In this document: positions 48,949 through 57,870 of the stretch, in pieces | Layout of the letters: every line of letters starts with the position of its first letter | How positions within the stretch are numbered: the stretch's first letter is position 1 | DNA from: Geomobilibacter sp964432205 | GTDB taxonomy: Bacteria; Desulfobacterota; Desulfuromonadia; Geobacterales; DSM-12255 | Reading direction: 5' to 3' | NCBI GenBank assembly: GCA_964432205.1 | Contig: CAYSMK010000012.1 | Location: 1-64,000 of the forward strand | DNA length: 64,000 bases | Translations under genes and position numbers: made by a program | The notes under the pieces: generated by a model | Database searches by the model: none | The model's input: only the letters and a program-made list of their open reading frames with translations | What the model was told of the DNA's origin: nothing

Positions 48949-50505
48949 CTACCTTTCAATCTCCTTCAGCATCGCCGCCATCTTCGCCCTCACCGCCACC
49001 AGCTCACTCTCCAACTGTTCGATCTCCACCTGCACGGCATCGATGTCGATCTCCGCCTCTTCCTCGAAGGTATCCACGTAACGGGGGATATTGAGATTGA
49101 AGTCGTTTTCCTGAATCTCCTCGAAGCCGGCGACGTGGGAGTATTTCTCCACCTCCTGCCGGGCAGCGACAGTCTCGACAATCTTCCGGATATGCTCGTC
49201 GGAAAGGGAGTTCTGGTTCTTGCCCGGCAGATAGTCGCGGCTGGCATCGACAAAGAGCACATCCTTGCGCTCCTGGTTGGCGCCACCTTTTTCCCGGCTG
49301 CGGTCAAAGACCAGGATCGCCACCGGAATGGAGGTGGTGGTGAAGAGATTGCCCGGCAGGCCGACGACGGCGTCGAGCAGGTTCTCTTCGATCATCTTCT
49401 GCCGGATACGCCCCTCGGCAGCGCCCCGGAACAGCACCCCGTGGGGGACGACGACGGACACGCACCCTTCCTTTTCCAAGGCCGCTTCCACCATGTGGCT
49501 GATGAAGGCCCAATCGGCCTTGGATTTCGGCGGTACCCCGCGCCAGAAGCGGTTGTAACGGTCACTTTCAGCCTCTTCGGCGCCCCATTTGTCGAGGGAA
49601 AAGGGCGGATTGGCAACCACCACGTTGAACTTCATCAAGCGGTCGCTTTCCACCAGCGCCGGACTGTTGAGGGTGTCGCACCATTCGATGCGGGCACTGT
49701 CGAACCCGTGCAGGAACATGTTCATCCGGGCCAAGGCCCAGGTGCTGCCGTTGGACTCCATGCCGAACAGGGCGAAGTTCCGGTCACCGACCTCCCGTGC
49801 CGCCTCGATCAGCAGACCGCCGGAACCGGAGGCGGGGTCGCAGATGCGATCTCCCGGTTTGGGTCTGCCCAGCTTGGCTACCAGCTCGGAAATCTTGTGC
49901 GGCGTGTAGAACTCTCCCGCCTTCTTGCCGGAGTCGGAAGCGAAGCGCTCGATCAGGTAGATGTAGGTGTTGCCGATGACATCCTCGGAAACCTTGCCGG
50001 GACTCATGTCCAGCTGGGGTTTGTTGAAGTCCTCCAGCAGCGTCTTCAGGCGGCGGTTGCGGTCCTTGGTCTTGCCCAGATTGGCCTCGCTGTTGAAGTC
50101 GATATTGCGGAAGACCCCTTCCAGCTTCGCCTTGTTGGCCTCCTCGATGGCATCCAGAACGATATTGATCAATTCGCCGATATTCGACGCGCTGCGCCGT
50201 TCGTACAGGCTGTAAAAGTCGGCCAGAAAACGGTCCGTTACCTCCCCTGTTTCCGGGTCCTTCAGCTCGGCAAAGGGGAGCACGAAGCGCTCCCGCTCCA
50301 GCTTGCGGCGGATACGGGCATCGTCGTCGCCGTACTGCTGGCGGTACTCCTCGTAGTGATCCTTCCAGACATCGGAGATGTACTTCACGAACAGCATGAC
50401 GAGGATGTAGTCCTTGTATTGGGCGGGGTCCACCACACCACGGAACGTATCGCAGGCCGCCCAGGCAGCGTTGTTTATGTCTTTCTGGTCTATCTTGTCC
50501 GCCAT
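48949..50505 (-). CDS. hsdM: Type I restriction methylase, M subunit
   Basis: This 518-residue adenine N6-methyltransferase has N-terminal helical domain MADKIDQKDINNAAWAACDTFRG, SAM-binding motif DPASGSGGLLIEA (about residue 205), and catalytic motif IV VANPPFSLDKW (about residue 280). AIGE-type GEFYTPHKISELV precedes the SAM site. It is intact. It starts four bases after the half-specificity gene and lies in the same unit as hsdS and hsdR. Confidence 0.95.
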   Translation of the reverse strand: MADKIDQKDINNAAWAACDTFRGVVDPAQYKDYILVMLFVKYISDVWKDHYEEYRQQYGDDDARIRRKLERERFVLPFAELKDPETGEVTDRFLADFYSLYERRSASNIGELINIVLDAIEEANKAKLEGVFRNIDFNSEANLGKTKDRNRRLKTLLEDFNKPQLDMSPGKVSEDVIGNTYIYLIERFASDSGKKAGEFYTPHKISELVAKLGRPKPGDRICDPASGSGGLLIEAAREVGDRNFALFGMESNGSTWALARMNMFLHGFDSARIEWCDTLNSPALVESDRLMKFNVVVANPPFSLDKWGAEEAESDRYNRFWRGVPPKSKADWAFISHMVEAALEKEGCVSVVVPHGVLFRGAAEGRIRQKMIEENLLDAVVGLPGNLFTTTSIPVAILVFDRSREKGGANQERKDVLFVDASRDYLPGKNQNSLSDEHIRKIVETVAARQEVEKYSHVAGFEEIQENDFNLNIPRYVDTFEEEAEIDIDAVQVEIEQLESELVAVRAKMAAMLKEIER

Positions 50506-50509
50506 ATCT

Positions 50510-51085
50510 TCAATCTCCTTGTGTCAGCTGCAGTAAAGTTTTCGAAATATATTGAGTGCGTTTCTCTGCCAGCTTTTTCATGATGCGCTGCTCTTCTTCC
50601 GCCAGGGCGGCCAGTTCTACAATGAGCCGTTGTTGTGCAACGGAAGGGATATCTACCTCCAGATTTTCCAGCGACTGTTTGCTGATCATTTTGAGTGCCG
50701 TACCGGCTGCACAACTGGTCAGATATGCCTGGGCCGGTTGCTGACTGATGTACCAGTTCAGATACTTGGGCAATACCTTGCTGCTCCTGACCCTGATGCG
50801 CAGGAGCGGCGCTGCCAGCACTGCATGCCCCGGATCATCGACCAGCAGAGCTGAATTATGGATCAAACCGCGCGATCGAAAGATCAAGTCACCGGGCCTG
50901 ACGAGATGATGTTCCTTGAGCATCTCCATATCCACCCTAGCCAACTCGTTACAGTCGACACAATTGGCGCTGGTCAGGTCTTTCATCTGAATGACGGCAA
51001 CTGCGCCAATGTCCAGCGATTCAAGACGCGTACGGAATGAATACCCAGCCTGAACAGTTGCTATGTTTCCCAACTTGACTTTCAT
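50510..51085 (-). CDS. Half-length type I specificity subunit
   Basis: This is a 191-residue HsdS-like protein with a single target recognition domain and one conserved helix (PSVAQQRLIVELAALAEEEQRIMKKL). N-terminal KLGNIATVQAGYSFRTRLES is typical. Half-subunits can dimerise to recognise a palindromic target or combine with the M subunit. It is the first gene of the unit, ahead of hsdM, while a full-length hsdS lies further down. It could be a second specificity choice or a remnant. Confidence 0.85.
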   Translation of the reverse strand: MKVKLGNIATVQAGYSFRTRLESLDIGAVAVIQMKDLTSANCVDCNELARVDMEMLKEHHLVRPGDLIFRSRGLIHNSALLVDDPGHAVLAAPLLRIRVRSSKVLPKYLNWYISQQPAQAYLTSCAAGTALKMISKQSLENLEVDIPSVAQQRLIVELAALAEEEQRIMKKLAEKRTQYISKTLLQLTQGD

Positions 51086-51118
51086 GACTCTCCACATTTG
51101 CGATAATGGCGTAACTGC

Positions 51119-51147
51119 AACATAACCATTTGATTAGCATTGGTCAA
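51119..51147 (-). promoter_or_regulatory. Promoter of the restriction island
   Basis: TTGACC (51142-51147) and TATGTT (51119-51124) are separated by 17 bp on the minus strand, about 30 bases before the half-hsdS start. The surrounding 51086-51195 is AT-rich. Confidence 0.55.
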
Positions 51148-51195
51148 GACTTTATTGTTGAAAAAATGTCATTACTGTAATGAGTGGGCTGATAA

Positions 51196-51233
51196 AAAAA
51201 CGGCGTACTCCGAAAGTGGGGTACACCGTTTTT
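51196..51233 (-). terminator. Terminator of nifHDK
   Basis: On the minus strand AAAAACGG, GTAC and complements form a stem with a small loop region and a trailing TTTTTTT. The plus strand also has a T-run, so it may work in both directions. It lies about 180 bases after the nifK stop and before the restriction promoter. Confidence 0.8.
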
Positions 51234-51335
51234 ATTTCAAACCGTCTGTGAGCTAACTTCCTGCATTAAATCATGAAGGGCTGCCTCTGATGACGGAGTG
51301 TGGATTCTTTGTCCTGACAAGGCTGTCGGTGGGTG

Positions 51336-51367
51336 GGCGGAGGCGTAGCAGCGCTACGCCGAACAAC
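51336..51367. repeat. GCGTAGCAGCGC hairpin repeat, copy 1
   Basis: GGCGTAGC-AGC-GCTACGCC is a perfect 8-bp stem (51342-51360) in the context GGCGGA...GAACAAC. A second copy at 52982-53013 lies between nifD and nifK. This copy is just downstream of nifK. Confidence 0.7.
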
Positions 51368-51410
51368 CGGCCACGAAGACTTACGCCGCCAGGGCGAAAA
51401 AGCCCATTCC

Positions 51411-52874
51411 CTACCGCATCATCTCGAAGTGCCGGTCCTCGCAGGTCTCGTCCCTGATCTCGATGAACTTGTTGCAGATGGCGGAGACCATGTTGATCAC
51501 GCCCTGGTAGCCGATCAGCGGGTGGCGGTGCAGGTTGACCCGGTCGAAGATCGGGAAGCCGAACCGGAAGAGCGGGATGCCGGCATCGCGAGCGGCGAAC
51601 TTGCCGTGGGTATCGCCGATCATGGCATCCACCGGGTCGGTCATGACCAGGCTGCGCAGGTGCCAAAGGTCCTTATTGATGTAGATCTTCCCCTTGGCGC
51701 CGTAGGGGGAGGAGTCGAGCAGCGCCTGGATCTCCTTCTCCAGCTTCTTGGTCCCCTTGGAGCAGAGGATGTGATAGGGAACCGCTCCCATCTCCAGGAG
51801 GAAGGAGACGTAGCCCAGCAGGTAGTCCGGGTCGCCGAACAGGGCGAACTTCTTGCCATGGATGTACTGGTGGGCGTCGGTGATGGCATCCACCGCCCGG
51901 CCGCGCTCGGCCTTCAGCGAGGCCGGGACCGGCTTGCCGAACAGCTCGGAGATCTTCAACAGCAGATTGTCGGTCTTCTCGATGCCGAACGGGGTCGGCA
52001 GGGCCACATGCCTGCCGGCGTAGTTGTCCTTGATCCAGCCAAAGGTCTTGGTGGTGGCGTAGGGACCCAGCGTGATGGTCGCCTTGCCGTTGACGGAGTC
52101 GGCTGCGTCGTCCAGCTTGGTCCCTCCGGGATAGGCGCGATAGGTGCCGTCCAAGGGAGAGTCGAACGTCTCGGAGATGTCGGCCAGGAAGGTGTAGGGG
52201 ATGCCGAACGCCTCCAGGATCCGCTTGTACTCCCGGTAGTTGCCGGTATTGCAGTCAAAGCCGGCGATCAGGTTCAGCTTGCCGGTGCAGCGCCCTTCAA
52301 CCTGCTTGCCGCTGGTCAGGGTCTGCAGGATGGAGAGGAGCATGGCGTCGTAGCCGTGGATGTGAGAGCCGTTGAAGCTCGGGGTGTTGGCGTAGGGGAG
52401 CGGGAACTCCTCCGGTACGCACCCCTTGTTTCGGGCGTTCTTGATGAAAGCGGTCAGGTCGTCGCCGATGATCTCCGGCATGCAGGAGGTGAAGATCGGC
52501 ATCATCTTCGGCTTGTAGATGGTGTAGGCGTTCTCCAGTGCCTCGTGCAGGTTGTTCTGGCCGCCGAACACCGCGCCGTCCTCGGTCATAGAGTCGGAGA
52601 CCGCCGGGGCAGGCTCGCGGAAGTGGCGGTTGAGGGTCGAGCGGTAGTAGGAGGCACACCCCTGGGAGCCATGGACGAACGGGAGGCTCCCCTCGAAGCC
52701 GTGGGCCGCCAATTCGGCCCCCAGCGGCTGGCAGGCGTGGGCCGGGTTGATCACCAGCGCCTGCCGGGCGAAGTTCTTCTCCTTGTACTCCTCGGTATTG
52801 ATCCATTCCGCCACCCGCTTCACTTCCGCTTCGGGTATCTCGGTCACATATTTCACAGCAGCTTCTGCGCTCAT
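51411..52874 (-). CDS. nifK: Nitrogenase MoFe protein beta subunit
   Basis: This 487-residue subunit holds half of the P-cluster. Cys ligands lie in VINPAHACQPLGAE (about 48), HGSQGCASYYRS (about 73) and FTSCMPEIIGDDL (about 131). ANTPSFNGSHIHGYD carries the conserved Ser region. It is shorter at the N-terminus than Azotobacter NifK, as in many anaerobes. It follows nifD after a 184-base gap that holds a hairpin repeat. Confidence 0.97.
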   Translation of the reverse strand: MSAEAAVKYVTEIPEAEVKRVAEWINTEEYKEKNFARQALVINPAHACQPLGAELAAHGFEGSLPFVHGSQGCASYYRSTLNRHFREPAPAVSDSMTEDGAVFGGQNNLHEALENAYTIYKPKMMPIFTSCMPEIIGDDLTAFIKNARNKGCVPEEFPLPYANTPSFNGSHIHGYDAMLLSILQTLTSGKQVEGRCTGKLNLIAGFDCNTGNYREYKRILEAFGIPYTFLADISETFDSPLDGTYRAYPGGTKLDDAADSVNGKATITLGPYATTKTFGWIKDNYAGRHVALPTPFGIEKTDNLLLKISELFGKPVPASLKAERGRAVDAITDAHQYIHGKKFALFGDPDYLLGYVSFLLEMGAVPYHILCSKGTKKLEKEIQALLDSSPYGAKGKIYINKDLWHLRSLVMTDPVDAMIGDTHGKFAARDAGIPLFRFGFPIFDRVNLHRHPLIGYQGVINMVSAICNKFIEIRDETCEDRHFEMMR

Positions 52875-52981
52875 AAAAATCTCCTATCCTCCGGACTAAT
52901 CCGTCCAGGAGCGGTTTTTTGCTTTTCGAGCCTCATTAAGGCGTTCGATTTTGCGTCAGGTTGGTGGCGGGCAAGGATTTC

Positions 52982-53013
52982 GGCGGAGGCGTAGCAGCGC
53001 TACGCCGCACAAC
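52982..53013. repeat. GCGTAGCAGCGC hairpin repeat, copy 2 (nifD-nifK gap)
   Basis: The perfect GGCGTAGC-AGC-GCTACGCC stem (52988-53006) is as in copy 1, with matching flanks GGCGGA and ACAAC. In the nifD-nifK gap it could affect message stability and the ratio of the two subunits. Confidence 0.7.
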
Positions 53014-53058
53014 GAGAATCCGAAGACCAACACCAAGCTGGCGCAAAAGCGGGCGCCG

Positions 53059-54501
53059 TTAGAAAGGCGACTTGACGAACTTCCATGTGGGGCTATTTAT
53101 CGCCATATCCACATCCCGGGCAAAGATCGGAAACCCGTTGTAGGCGTGGTACGGACCGGAGTAATCCCAGCTGTGCATCTGCCGGAACGGGATACCCATC
53201 TTCTGGAAGAGGTATTTCTCCTTGATGCCGCTTCCTACCAGGTCGGGGCGGAGCTTGTGGACAAACTCCTCCAGTTCGTGCTCCGAGGCGTCGTCATAGA
53301 TGACCGTTGCTTCGGGCATCTCCGGGGAGGTCCGCTCGTAGTCGTCGCCGTGGGCGAATTCGTAACCCGAACCGACCACCATCATCCCCAGGTCGGCATA
53401 GGCATTGACCGTGTGGCGGGGGCGCAGGCCGCCGACGTAGAGCATCACCTTCTTCCCTTCCAGCCGGGGGCGGTACTCGTCGATCACCGCCTGCATCATC
53501 GGGTCGTACTTGGCGATGGCCGCCTCCACCTTCTCCTTGATGGTGTCGTCGAAGAAGTCGGCGATCTTCCGGAGGCTTTCCCTGATCTTGGTCGGGCCGA
53601 AGAAGTTGAACTCCAGCCAGGGGATGCCGTACTTCTCTTCCATCACCCGGCACATGTAGTTCATGGAGCGGTAGCAGTGGATCAGGTTCAGCTTCACCTT
53701 GTGGGTGGCGGCGATCTTTTCCAGTTCGCCGTCGCCGGTCCAGACCGCCTTCACGTTGAGGCCGATCTCTTCCAGAAGCGGCTTCACGGACCAGACGTCG
53801 CCGCCGATGTTGTAGTCGCCGATCAGGGCGATGTCATAGGGGGTCTCCGGCTCGGCAAACTCCCGGGTGCCGATGATGTGGTCCCGGATGGTGTCGTTGG
53901 AAATGTGGTGCCCCAGGGACTGGGAGACGCCGCGGAACCCCTCGCAGTTGCAGGGAATGATCGGGATGTCCAACTCCTTGGAGGACTGCTTGGCCACCGC
54001 GTTGATATCGTCGCCGATGAGTCCCACCGGGCATTCGGAGAGGACCGAAATCCCCTTGGCCAGCGGGAAGAGTTCGTGGGCCTCCACCAGCAGGGTCTTC
54101 AGCTTCTTGTCGCCGCCGTAGACGATGTCCTTTTCCTGGAAGTCGGAGGTGAACTGCATGGCGAACTGGTTCACCCCGTTGATGCCGGTCATCAGGTTGC
54201 GCCGGGTACCCCAGGAGTACCAGCCGCATCCCACCGGGCCGTGGGAGACGTGGACCATGTCGCGGATCGGCCCCCAGACCACCCCTTTGGCGCCGGCATA
54301 GGCGCAGCCGCGGGCGCTCATGATGCCGGGAACGGTCTTACGGTTGGACTTGACGCAGGCTCCGGACCCCTCGTTGGGGGCCAGGTGGGGGGCTCGCTTC
54401 TTCTTCGCCTTCTCGGGATAGATCTCCATCGCCTGGTCGATCATCTCCTGGGTCGACTCTTTGGTTATCCCTTCAACGCTCTTTATGGCTGCTTCTGACA
54501 T
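53059..54501 (-). CDS. nifD: Nitrogenase MoFe protein alpha subunit
   Basis: This 480-residue subunit holds FeMo-co and half of the P-cluster. P-cluster Cys are in MSARGCAYAG, HGPVGCGWYSWG and LSECPVGLIGDD. The cofactor is bound by Cys in LNLIHCYRSMNYM and His in MHSWDYSGPYHAY, with the catalytic-pocket Gln and His in CEGFRGVSQSLGHHISND. These match the Mo rather than V or Fe-only type. The ATG has AAGGAG eight bases upstream. nifH lies 102 bases upstream. Confidence 0.98.
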   Translation of the reverse strand: MSEAAIKSVEGITKESTQEMIDQAMEIYPEKAKKKRAPHLAPNEGSGACVKSNRKTVPGIMSARGCAYAGAKGVVWGPIRDMVHVSHGPVGCGWYSWGTRRNLMTGINGVNQFAMQFTSDFQEKDIVYGGDKKLKTLLVEAHELFPLAKGISVLSECPVGLIGDDINAVAKQSSKELDIPIIPCNCEGFRGVSQSLGHHISNDTIRDHIIGTREFAEPETPYDIALIGDYNIGGDVWSVKPLLEEIGLNVKAVWTGDGELEKIAATHKVKLNLIHCYRSMNYMCRVMEEKYGIPWLEFNFFGPTKIRESLRKIADFFDDTIKEKVEAAIAKYDPMMQAVIDEYRPRLEGKKVMLYVGGLRPRHTVNAYADLGMMVVGSGYEFAHGDDYERTSPEMPEATVIYDDASEHELEEFVHKLRPDLVGSGIKEKYLFQKMGIPFRQMHSWDYSGPYHAYNGFPIFARDVDMAINSPTWKFVKSPF

Positions 54502-54603
54502 ATGGAAATCTCCTTTGGGCTCAAGGCGCAGGGCACAAGGCACAAGATATGATTCGGATTACTGATCTTGCGCCCTGCGCAACGCGCCTTGCGCCAGATT
54601 CAT

Positions 54604-55473
54604 TTACTTCGCCGCTGCTTCGGCTACGCCGACAACGCTCTCATCCTCCGCCTCCATGATGCCGTACTCCATGAGCAGATCTTCCAGTTCTTCCATCTCC
54701 AGCGGGGTCGGCACTACCAGCATCTTGTTATCGAGGATCTTCTGGGCCAGGGTGCGGTACTCGTTGGCCTGCGGATGCTCGGGGGAGTATTCGATGACGG
54801 TCATCCGGCGCATCTCCGCCCGCTGTACCTGATTGTCGCGGGGAACGAAGTGGATCATCTGGGTGCTGAGCTTTTTGGCAAGCGCATCGACCAGTTCGTA
54901 CTCCTTGTCGGTCTTGCGCGCATTGCAGATCAGGCCGGCCAGACGGACCTTGCCGGAGGAGGCGTATTTGAGGATACCCTTGGCGATGTTGTTGGCTGCG
55001 TACATGGCCATCATTTCGCCGGAGCAGACGATGTAGATCTCTTCCGCCTTGTTTTCGCGGATCGGCATGGCAAACCCGCCGCAGACGACGTCGCCGAGAA
55101 CGTCGTAGAAGACGAAGTCCAGATCAGGGGTATAGGCGCCGTTCTCTTCCAGGAAGTTGATGGCGGTGATGACCCCCCGGCCGGCACAGCCGACACCAGG
55201 CTCCGGACCGCCCGACTCGACGCACTTCACATCGCCGTAACCGATCTTCAGGATGTCGTCCAGTTCCAGGTCCTCGACCGTTCCCAGTTCCCGGACCTTG
55301 TCCATGACCGTGGCCTGGGCCTTGGCGTGGAGGATCAGGCGGGTGGAATCCGCCTTGGGATCGCAGCCGACGATCATCACCTTCTTGCCGAGAGAGGCGA
55401 GTCCTGCCACCGTGTTCTGGGTTGTGGTCGATTTGCCGATGCCGCCTTTGCCGTAGATCGCGATCTGTCTCAT
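54604..55473 (-). CDS. nifH: Nitrogenase Fe protein (dinitrogenase reductase)
   Basis: This 289-residue ATP-dependent reductase has the P-loop IYGKGGIGKSTT. Cluster-ligand Cys are in GVGCAGRGVIT and the later DVLGDVVCGGFAMP. The Arg of CAGRG is the residue ADP-ribosylated by DraT, so it is a substrate for the draT and draG products here. It heads nifHDK behind a sigma-54 promoter and a leader with two hairpins. Confidence 0.98.
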   Translation of the reverse strand: MRQIAIYGKGGIGKSTTTQNTVAGLASLGKKVMIVGCDPKADSTRLILHAKAQATVMDKVRELGTVEDLELDDILKIGYGDVKCVESGGPEPGVGCAGRGVITAINFLEENGAYTPDLDFVFYDVLGDVVCGGFAMPIRENKAEEIYIVCSGEMMAMYAANNIAKGILKYASSGKVRLAGLICNARKTDKEYELVDALAKKLSTQMIHFVPRDNQVQRAEMRRMTVIEYSPEHPQANEYRTLAQKILDNKMLVVPTPLEMEELEDLLMEYGIMEAEDESVVGVAEAAAK

Positions 55474-55532
55474 GATGTTTCTCCTTTCGCGGCCAGCTAT
55501 CCGTGGACCGCATGTGAGTTGTCCGGGGCAAC

Positions 55533-55570
55533 AAAAAAGGCGCCCCATTCGTGATAATGGCGGCGCCTTT
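55533..55570 (-). terminator. Leader terminator (attenuator) of nifH
   Basis: AAAGGCGCC and CCATT pair with their complements around the loop ATCACG, followed by TTTTTTG (minus strand). It is about 60 bases before the nifH start. The preceding GGCAAAG is shared with the nifEN leader, and stem sequences are nearly the same. Confidence 0.88.
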
Positions 55571-55591
55571 GCCTGCTTCCTGAATTTCGGT

Positions 55592-55609
55592 GAATACGTC
55601 GGCGTATTC
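55592..55609 (-). ncRNA. First leader hairpin of nifH (ANTAR target candidate)
   Basis: GAATACG-TCGG-CGTATTC (plus-strand reading) is a perfect 7-bp stem 22 bases upstream of the terminator stem. ANTAR proteins recognise two successive small hairpins of which the second overlaps a terminator. The loop does not show the canonical conserved A and G at both positions, so the match is structural only. Confidence 0.5.
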
Positions 55610-55649
55610 GTCTTGATGTGTGGTGTGTTGCGATTACGTCTTTCATTAA

Positions 55650-55664
55650 GCATTGAACGTGCCA
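55650..55664 (-). promoter_or_regulatory. Sigma-54 promoter of nifHDK
   Basis: TGGCACGTTCAATGC (minus strand) matches TGGCAC-N5-TTGC with one mismatch. Transcription would start near 55638, leaving a leader of about 165 bases with two hairpins. Nothing else was recognised between here and the repeat at 55812. Confidence 0.88.
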
Positions 55665-55811
55665 AATTGCTAATATGCTGATTTTTGACATGTTTGTTTT
55701 GTGGCGTTGGTTGGGCGCTGCAATGAGGTGGAGCAACTGCCTATTCTTTGTTCAATGTGTGAAGGCATCTGACCGCTGATACATGCGTATGACCCCAAAA
55801 GCGGCGTTTAG

Positions 55812-55940
55812 GTCCACGAACGACACGAAAACACACGAAAAAATAAAGCACTGCAACAGATCAACAATCCACCGAACAGGTTATCCCAGTGATGTTGCAT
55901 TTTACTGATTTAGTTCGTGTTTTTCGTGCGTTTCGTGGAC
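55812..55940 (-). repeat. 130-bp dispersed hairpin repeat, copy 3 (inverted)
   Basis: Read on the minus strand it starts GTCCACGAAACGCACGAAA and ends GTGTCGTTCGTGGAC, like the copies at 3806 and 4688, with the same flanking CAGTT. It lies between nifH and gnfR, more than 50 kb from the other two. Confidence 0.85.
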
Positions 55941-56062
55941 AACTGTTTTTCCCGGGATGATACGTTTGTGGCGAAATCGGTCGGTCTCGGGGCGGGAAAA
56001 AGCAAGGGGCACGATATTCGCGCCCCAAGCCCCTTCGGTCCTTTTGCAACTATGTAGTTTTG

Positions 56063-56629
56063 TTACGTTTCGGTCAGCAGGATCGCCTCGGCAATCTGGC
56101 GCAGCGATTTCCGCTTGTCCATGGCCAGCTTCTGCATCTTGCGGAACGCCTCCGGTTCGGTAAGGCGGTGGCTCTTCATCAGCACCCCCTTGGCCTTTTC
56201 GATGATCTTGCGGGTCTCCAGGGTCTCTTTCAGGTCTTCCACCTGCTCTTTCAACTCCTCGGCCATATCGTTGTGGGCACAGGCCATCTCGATGGCCGGC
56301 CAGAGGTCCTGCTCGCGAAGCGGTTTGAGAAGGAACGAGGCAATGCCTATTTTTTTTGCACGCTCGATGGTTTCATTGTCGTGGCAGGCAGTCAGGAATA
56401 CGATGGGAAGTTTCAGCTTTTGTCTGATTTCCGCGGCAGCAGTAATCCCATCCTTTTTCGGCATGGAAACATCCAGGATGGCCAGGTCGGGAAAGCTGTC
56501 CAGCGCCGCCTTCACTGCTGCCTCGCCATCGCTGCACTCGATGATCTGTTCAAAGCCCAGCTTGGCAAGATATGCCTTCAGGCCGCTTCTGATTATCGGT
56601 TCGTCATCGCAGATCAGTACATTTTTCAA
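56063..56629 (-). CDS. gnfR: ANTAR antitermination response regulator (GnfR-like)
   Basis: This 188-residue regulator has an N-terminal receiver domain: acidic pair in CDDEP, phospho-acceptor Asp in LAILDVSMPKKDG near residue 53, the conserved Thr in FLTA, and Lys in LLKPLREQD. A coiled coil about 120-140 leads to the C-terminal RNA-binding ANTAR domain (KIIEKAKGVLMKSHRLTEPEAFRKMQKLAM). The start is TTG, with AAGGAG seven bases upstream. It is the expected partner of the leader terminators of nifH, nifEN, nifB and nifV. Confidence 0.92.
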   Translation of the reverse strand: MKNVLICDDEPIIRSGLKAYLAKLGFEQIIECSDGEAAVKAALDSFPDLAILDVSMPKKDGITAAAEIRQKLKLPIVFLTACHDNETIERAKKIGIASFLLKPLREQDLWPAIEMACAHNDMAEELKEQVEDLKETLETRKIIEKAKGVLMKSHRLTEPEAFRKMQKLAMDKRKSLRQIAEAILLTET

Positions 56630-56671
56630 GGTGGTTCTCCTTTACCGCCAGAAGTCTTTGTATTCAGTTTA

Positions 56672-56686
56672 GCACAATCCGTTCCC
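56672..56686 (-). promoter_or_regulatory. Weak sigma-54-like promoter of gnfR
   Basis: GGGAACGGATTGTGC (minus strand) has GG and GC at sigma-54 spacing but only partial -24 consensus. It lies between nifV and gnfR, so gnfR could have its own start as well as read-through from nifV. Confidence 0.35.
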
Positions 56687-56696
56687 ATGCCTATGA

Positions 56697-57848
56697 TCAG
56701 GCAGCTGCCAGCGCACCACCGCACGTTTCGTACAGCCGCATGAGGTCTGCATCGGTCAGGGGGCGCTTCCGACTCTCTGCCAGAATCCTGGCCCTGGTCA
56801 GGAGCAGTCCGGCCTCCGCCTTGTTCAGGGAAATCCCCACTGCCCGGTAGCGCTCGATCAGGCCGCTGGTGCCGGAGTGCTTGCCGACCACCAACTGGCG
56901 GGTGAGACCCACCTCCTGGGGAGCGAATCCTTCGTAATTTTTCGGGTTTTTGATTACGCCGTCGGCATGGATGCCTGATTCGTGGGCAAAGGCCCGTTCG
57001 CCGACTACTGCCTTCCAGGCCGGCACCGGGCGATGTGATGCCCGGCCGACGAAGCGGGATATCTCCCGGAACCGGTGGGTGTCGATGCCGGGATCGATGC
57101 CGCAGGCGACCTTCAGGGCCATGACCACCTCTTCCAGGGCGGCGTTGCCGGCCCGCTCGCCCAGGCCGTTGACCGTGGTATTGACGAACCGGGCACCGGC
57201 CTTGATGCCGGCAATGGCGTTGGCCGTGGCCATGCCCAGGTCATTGTGGGTGTGTACTTCGATGGGGAGGGAAGGCACGGCGCCGCGGAGCGCCCTGACC
57301 TTTTCGAACATGGTGAACGGATCGAGGATGCCGAGGGTGTCGCAGAAACGGAACCGGTCTGCCCCCATGGTGACGGCCAGCTCCATCAGTTCCGCCAGGA
57401 AGGTGAGGTCGGCCCGGCTGGCGTCTTCTCCCCCCACCGAGACGTACAGGCCGTTCTCCTTGGCAAAGCCGAGGGCCTGCTTCAGCTGTTCCCGCACCCA
57501 GTCCCGCGTTTTACCCAGCTTGTTCCTGATCATGATGTCCGAAACTGACAGGGAGATATCGACCGCCGTGATGCCGCAGTCGATGCTCGCCCGGATATCG
57601 CCGACCAGTGCCCGGTTCCAGGTGATGAGCCGTGCGTTCAGCCCCAGTTCCACCAGTCCGCGGATCGAGCCACGTTCATCCTCACCCATGGCCGGTATGC
57701 CGCACTCCAACTCATGGACCCCCATGGCATCAAGCATCCTGGCAATGGCGATCTTTTCCTTCCGGCTGAACGATACGCCGGCGGTCTGCTCCCCGTCACG
57801 CAGGGTGGTATCGTCGATGATGATCGGTTCTGCACAGATATTAGGCAT
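56697..57848 (-). CDS. nifV: Homocitrate synthase
   Basis: This 383-residue enzyme condenses acetyl-CoA and 2-oxoglutarate to homocitrate, the organic ligand of FeMo-co. DTTLRDGEQTAGVSF at the N-terminus is the family signature; metal-binding HTHNDLGMATANA is near residue 195, followed by NTTVNGLGERAGNAALEEV. HESGIHADG and the KHSGTSGL segment are as in NifV and isopropylmalate synthases. Length and the nif setting, with its own sigma-54 promoter and attenuator, favour NifV over LeuA. Confidence 0.93.
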   Translation of the reverse strand: MPNICAEPIIIDDTTLRDGEQTAGVSFSRKEKIAIARMLDAMGVHELECGIPAMGEDERGSIRGLVELGLNARLITWNRALVGDIRASIDCGITAVDISLSVSDIMIRNKLGKTRDWVREQLKQALGFAKENGLYVSVGGEDASRADLTFLAELMELAVTMGADRFRFCDTLGILDPFTMFEKVRALRGAVPSLPIEVHTHNDLGMATANAIAGIKAGARFVNTTVNGLGERAGNAALEEVVMALKVACGIDPGIDTHRFREISRFVGRASHRPVPAWKAVVGERAFAHESGIHADGVIKNPKNYEGFAPQEVGLTRQLVVGKHSGTSGLIERYRAVGISLNKAEAGLLLTRARILAESRKRPLTDADLMRLYETCGGALAAA

Positions 57849-57870
57849 GGTGACTGTCTCCCCGACAATG

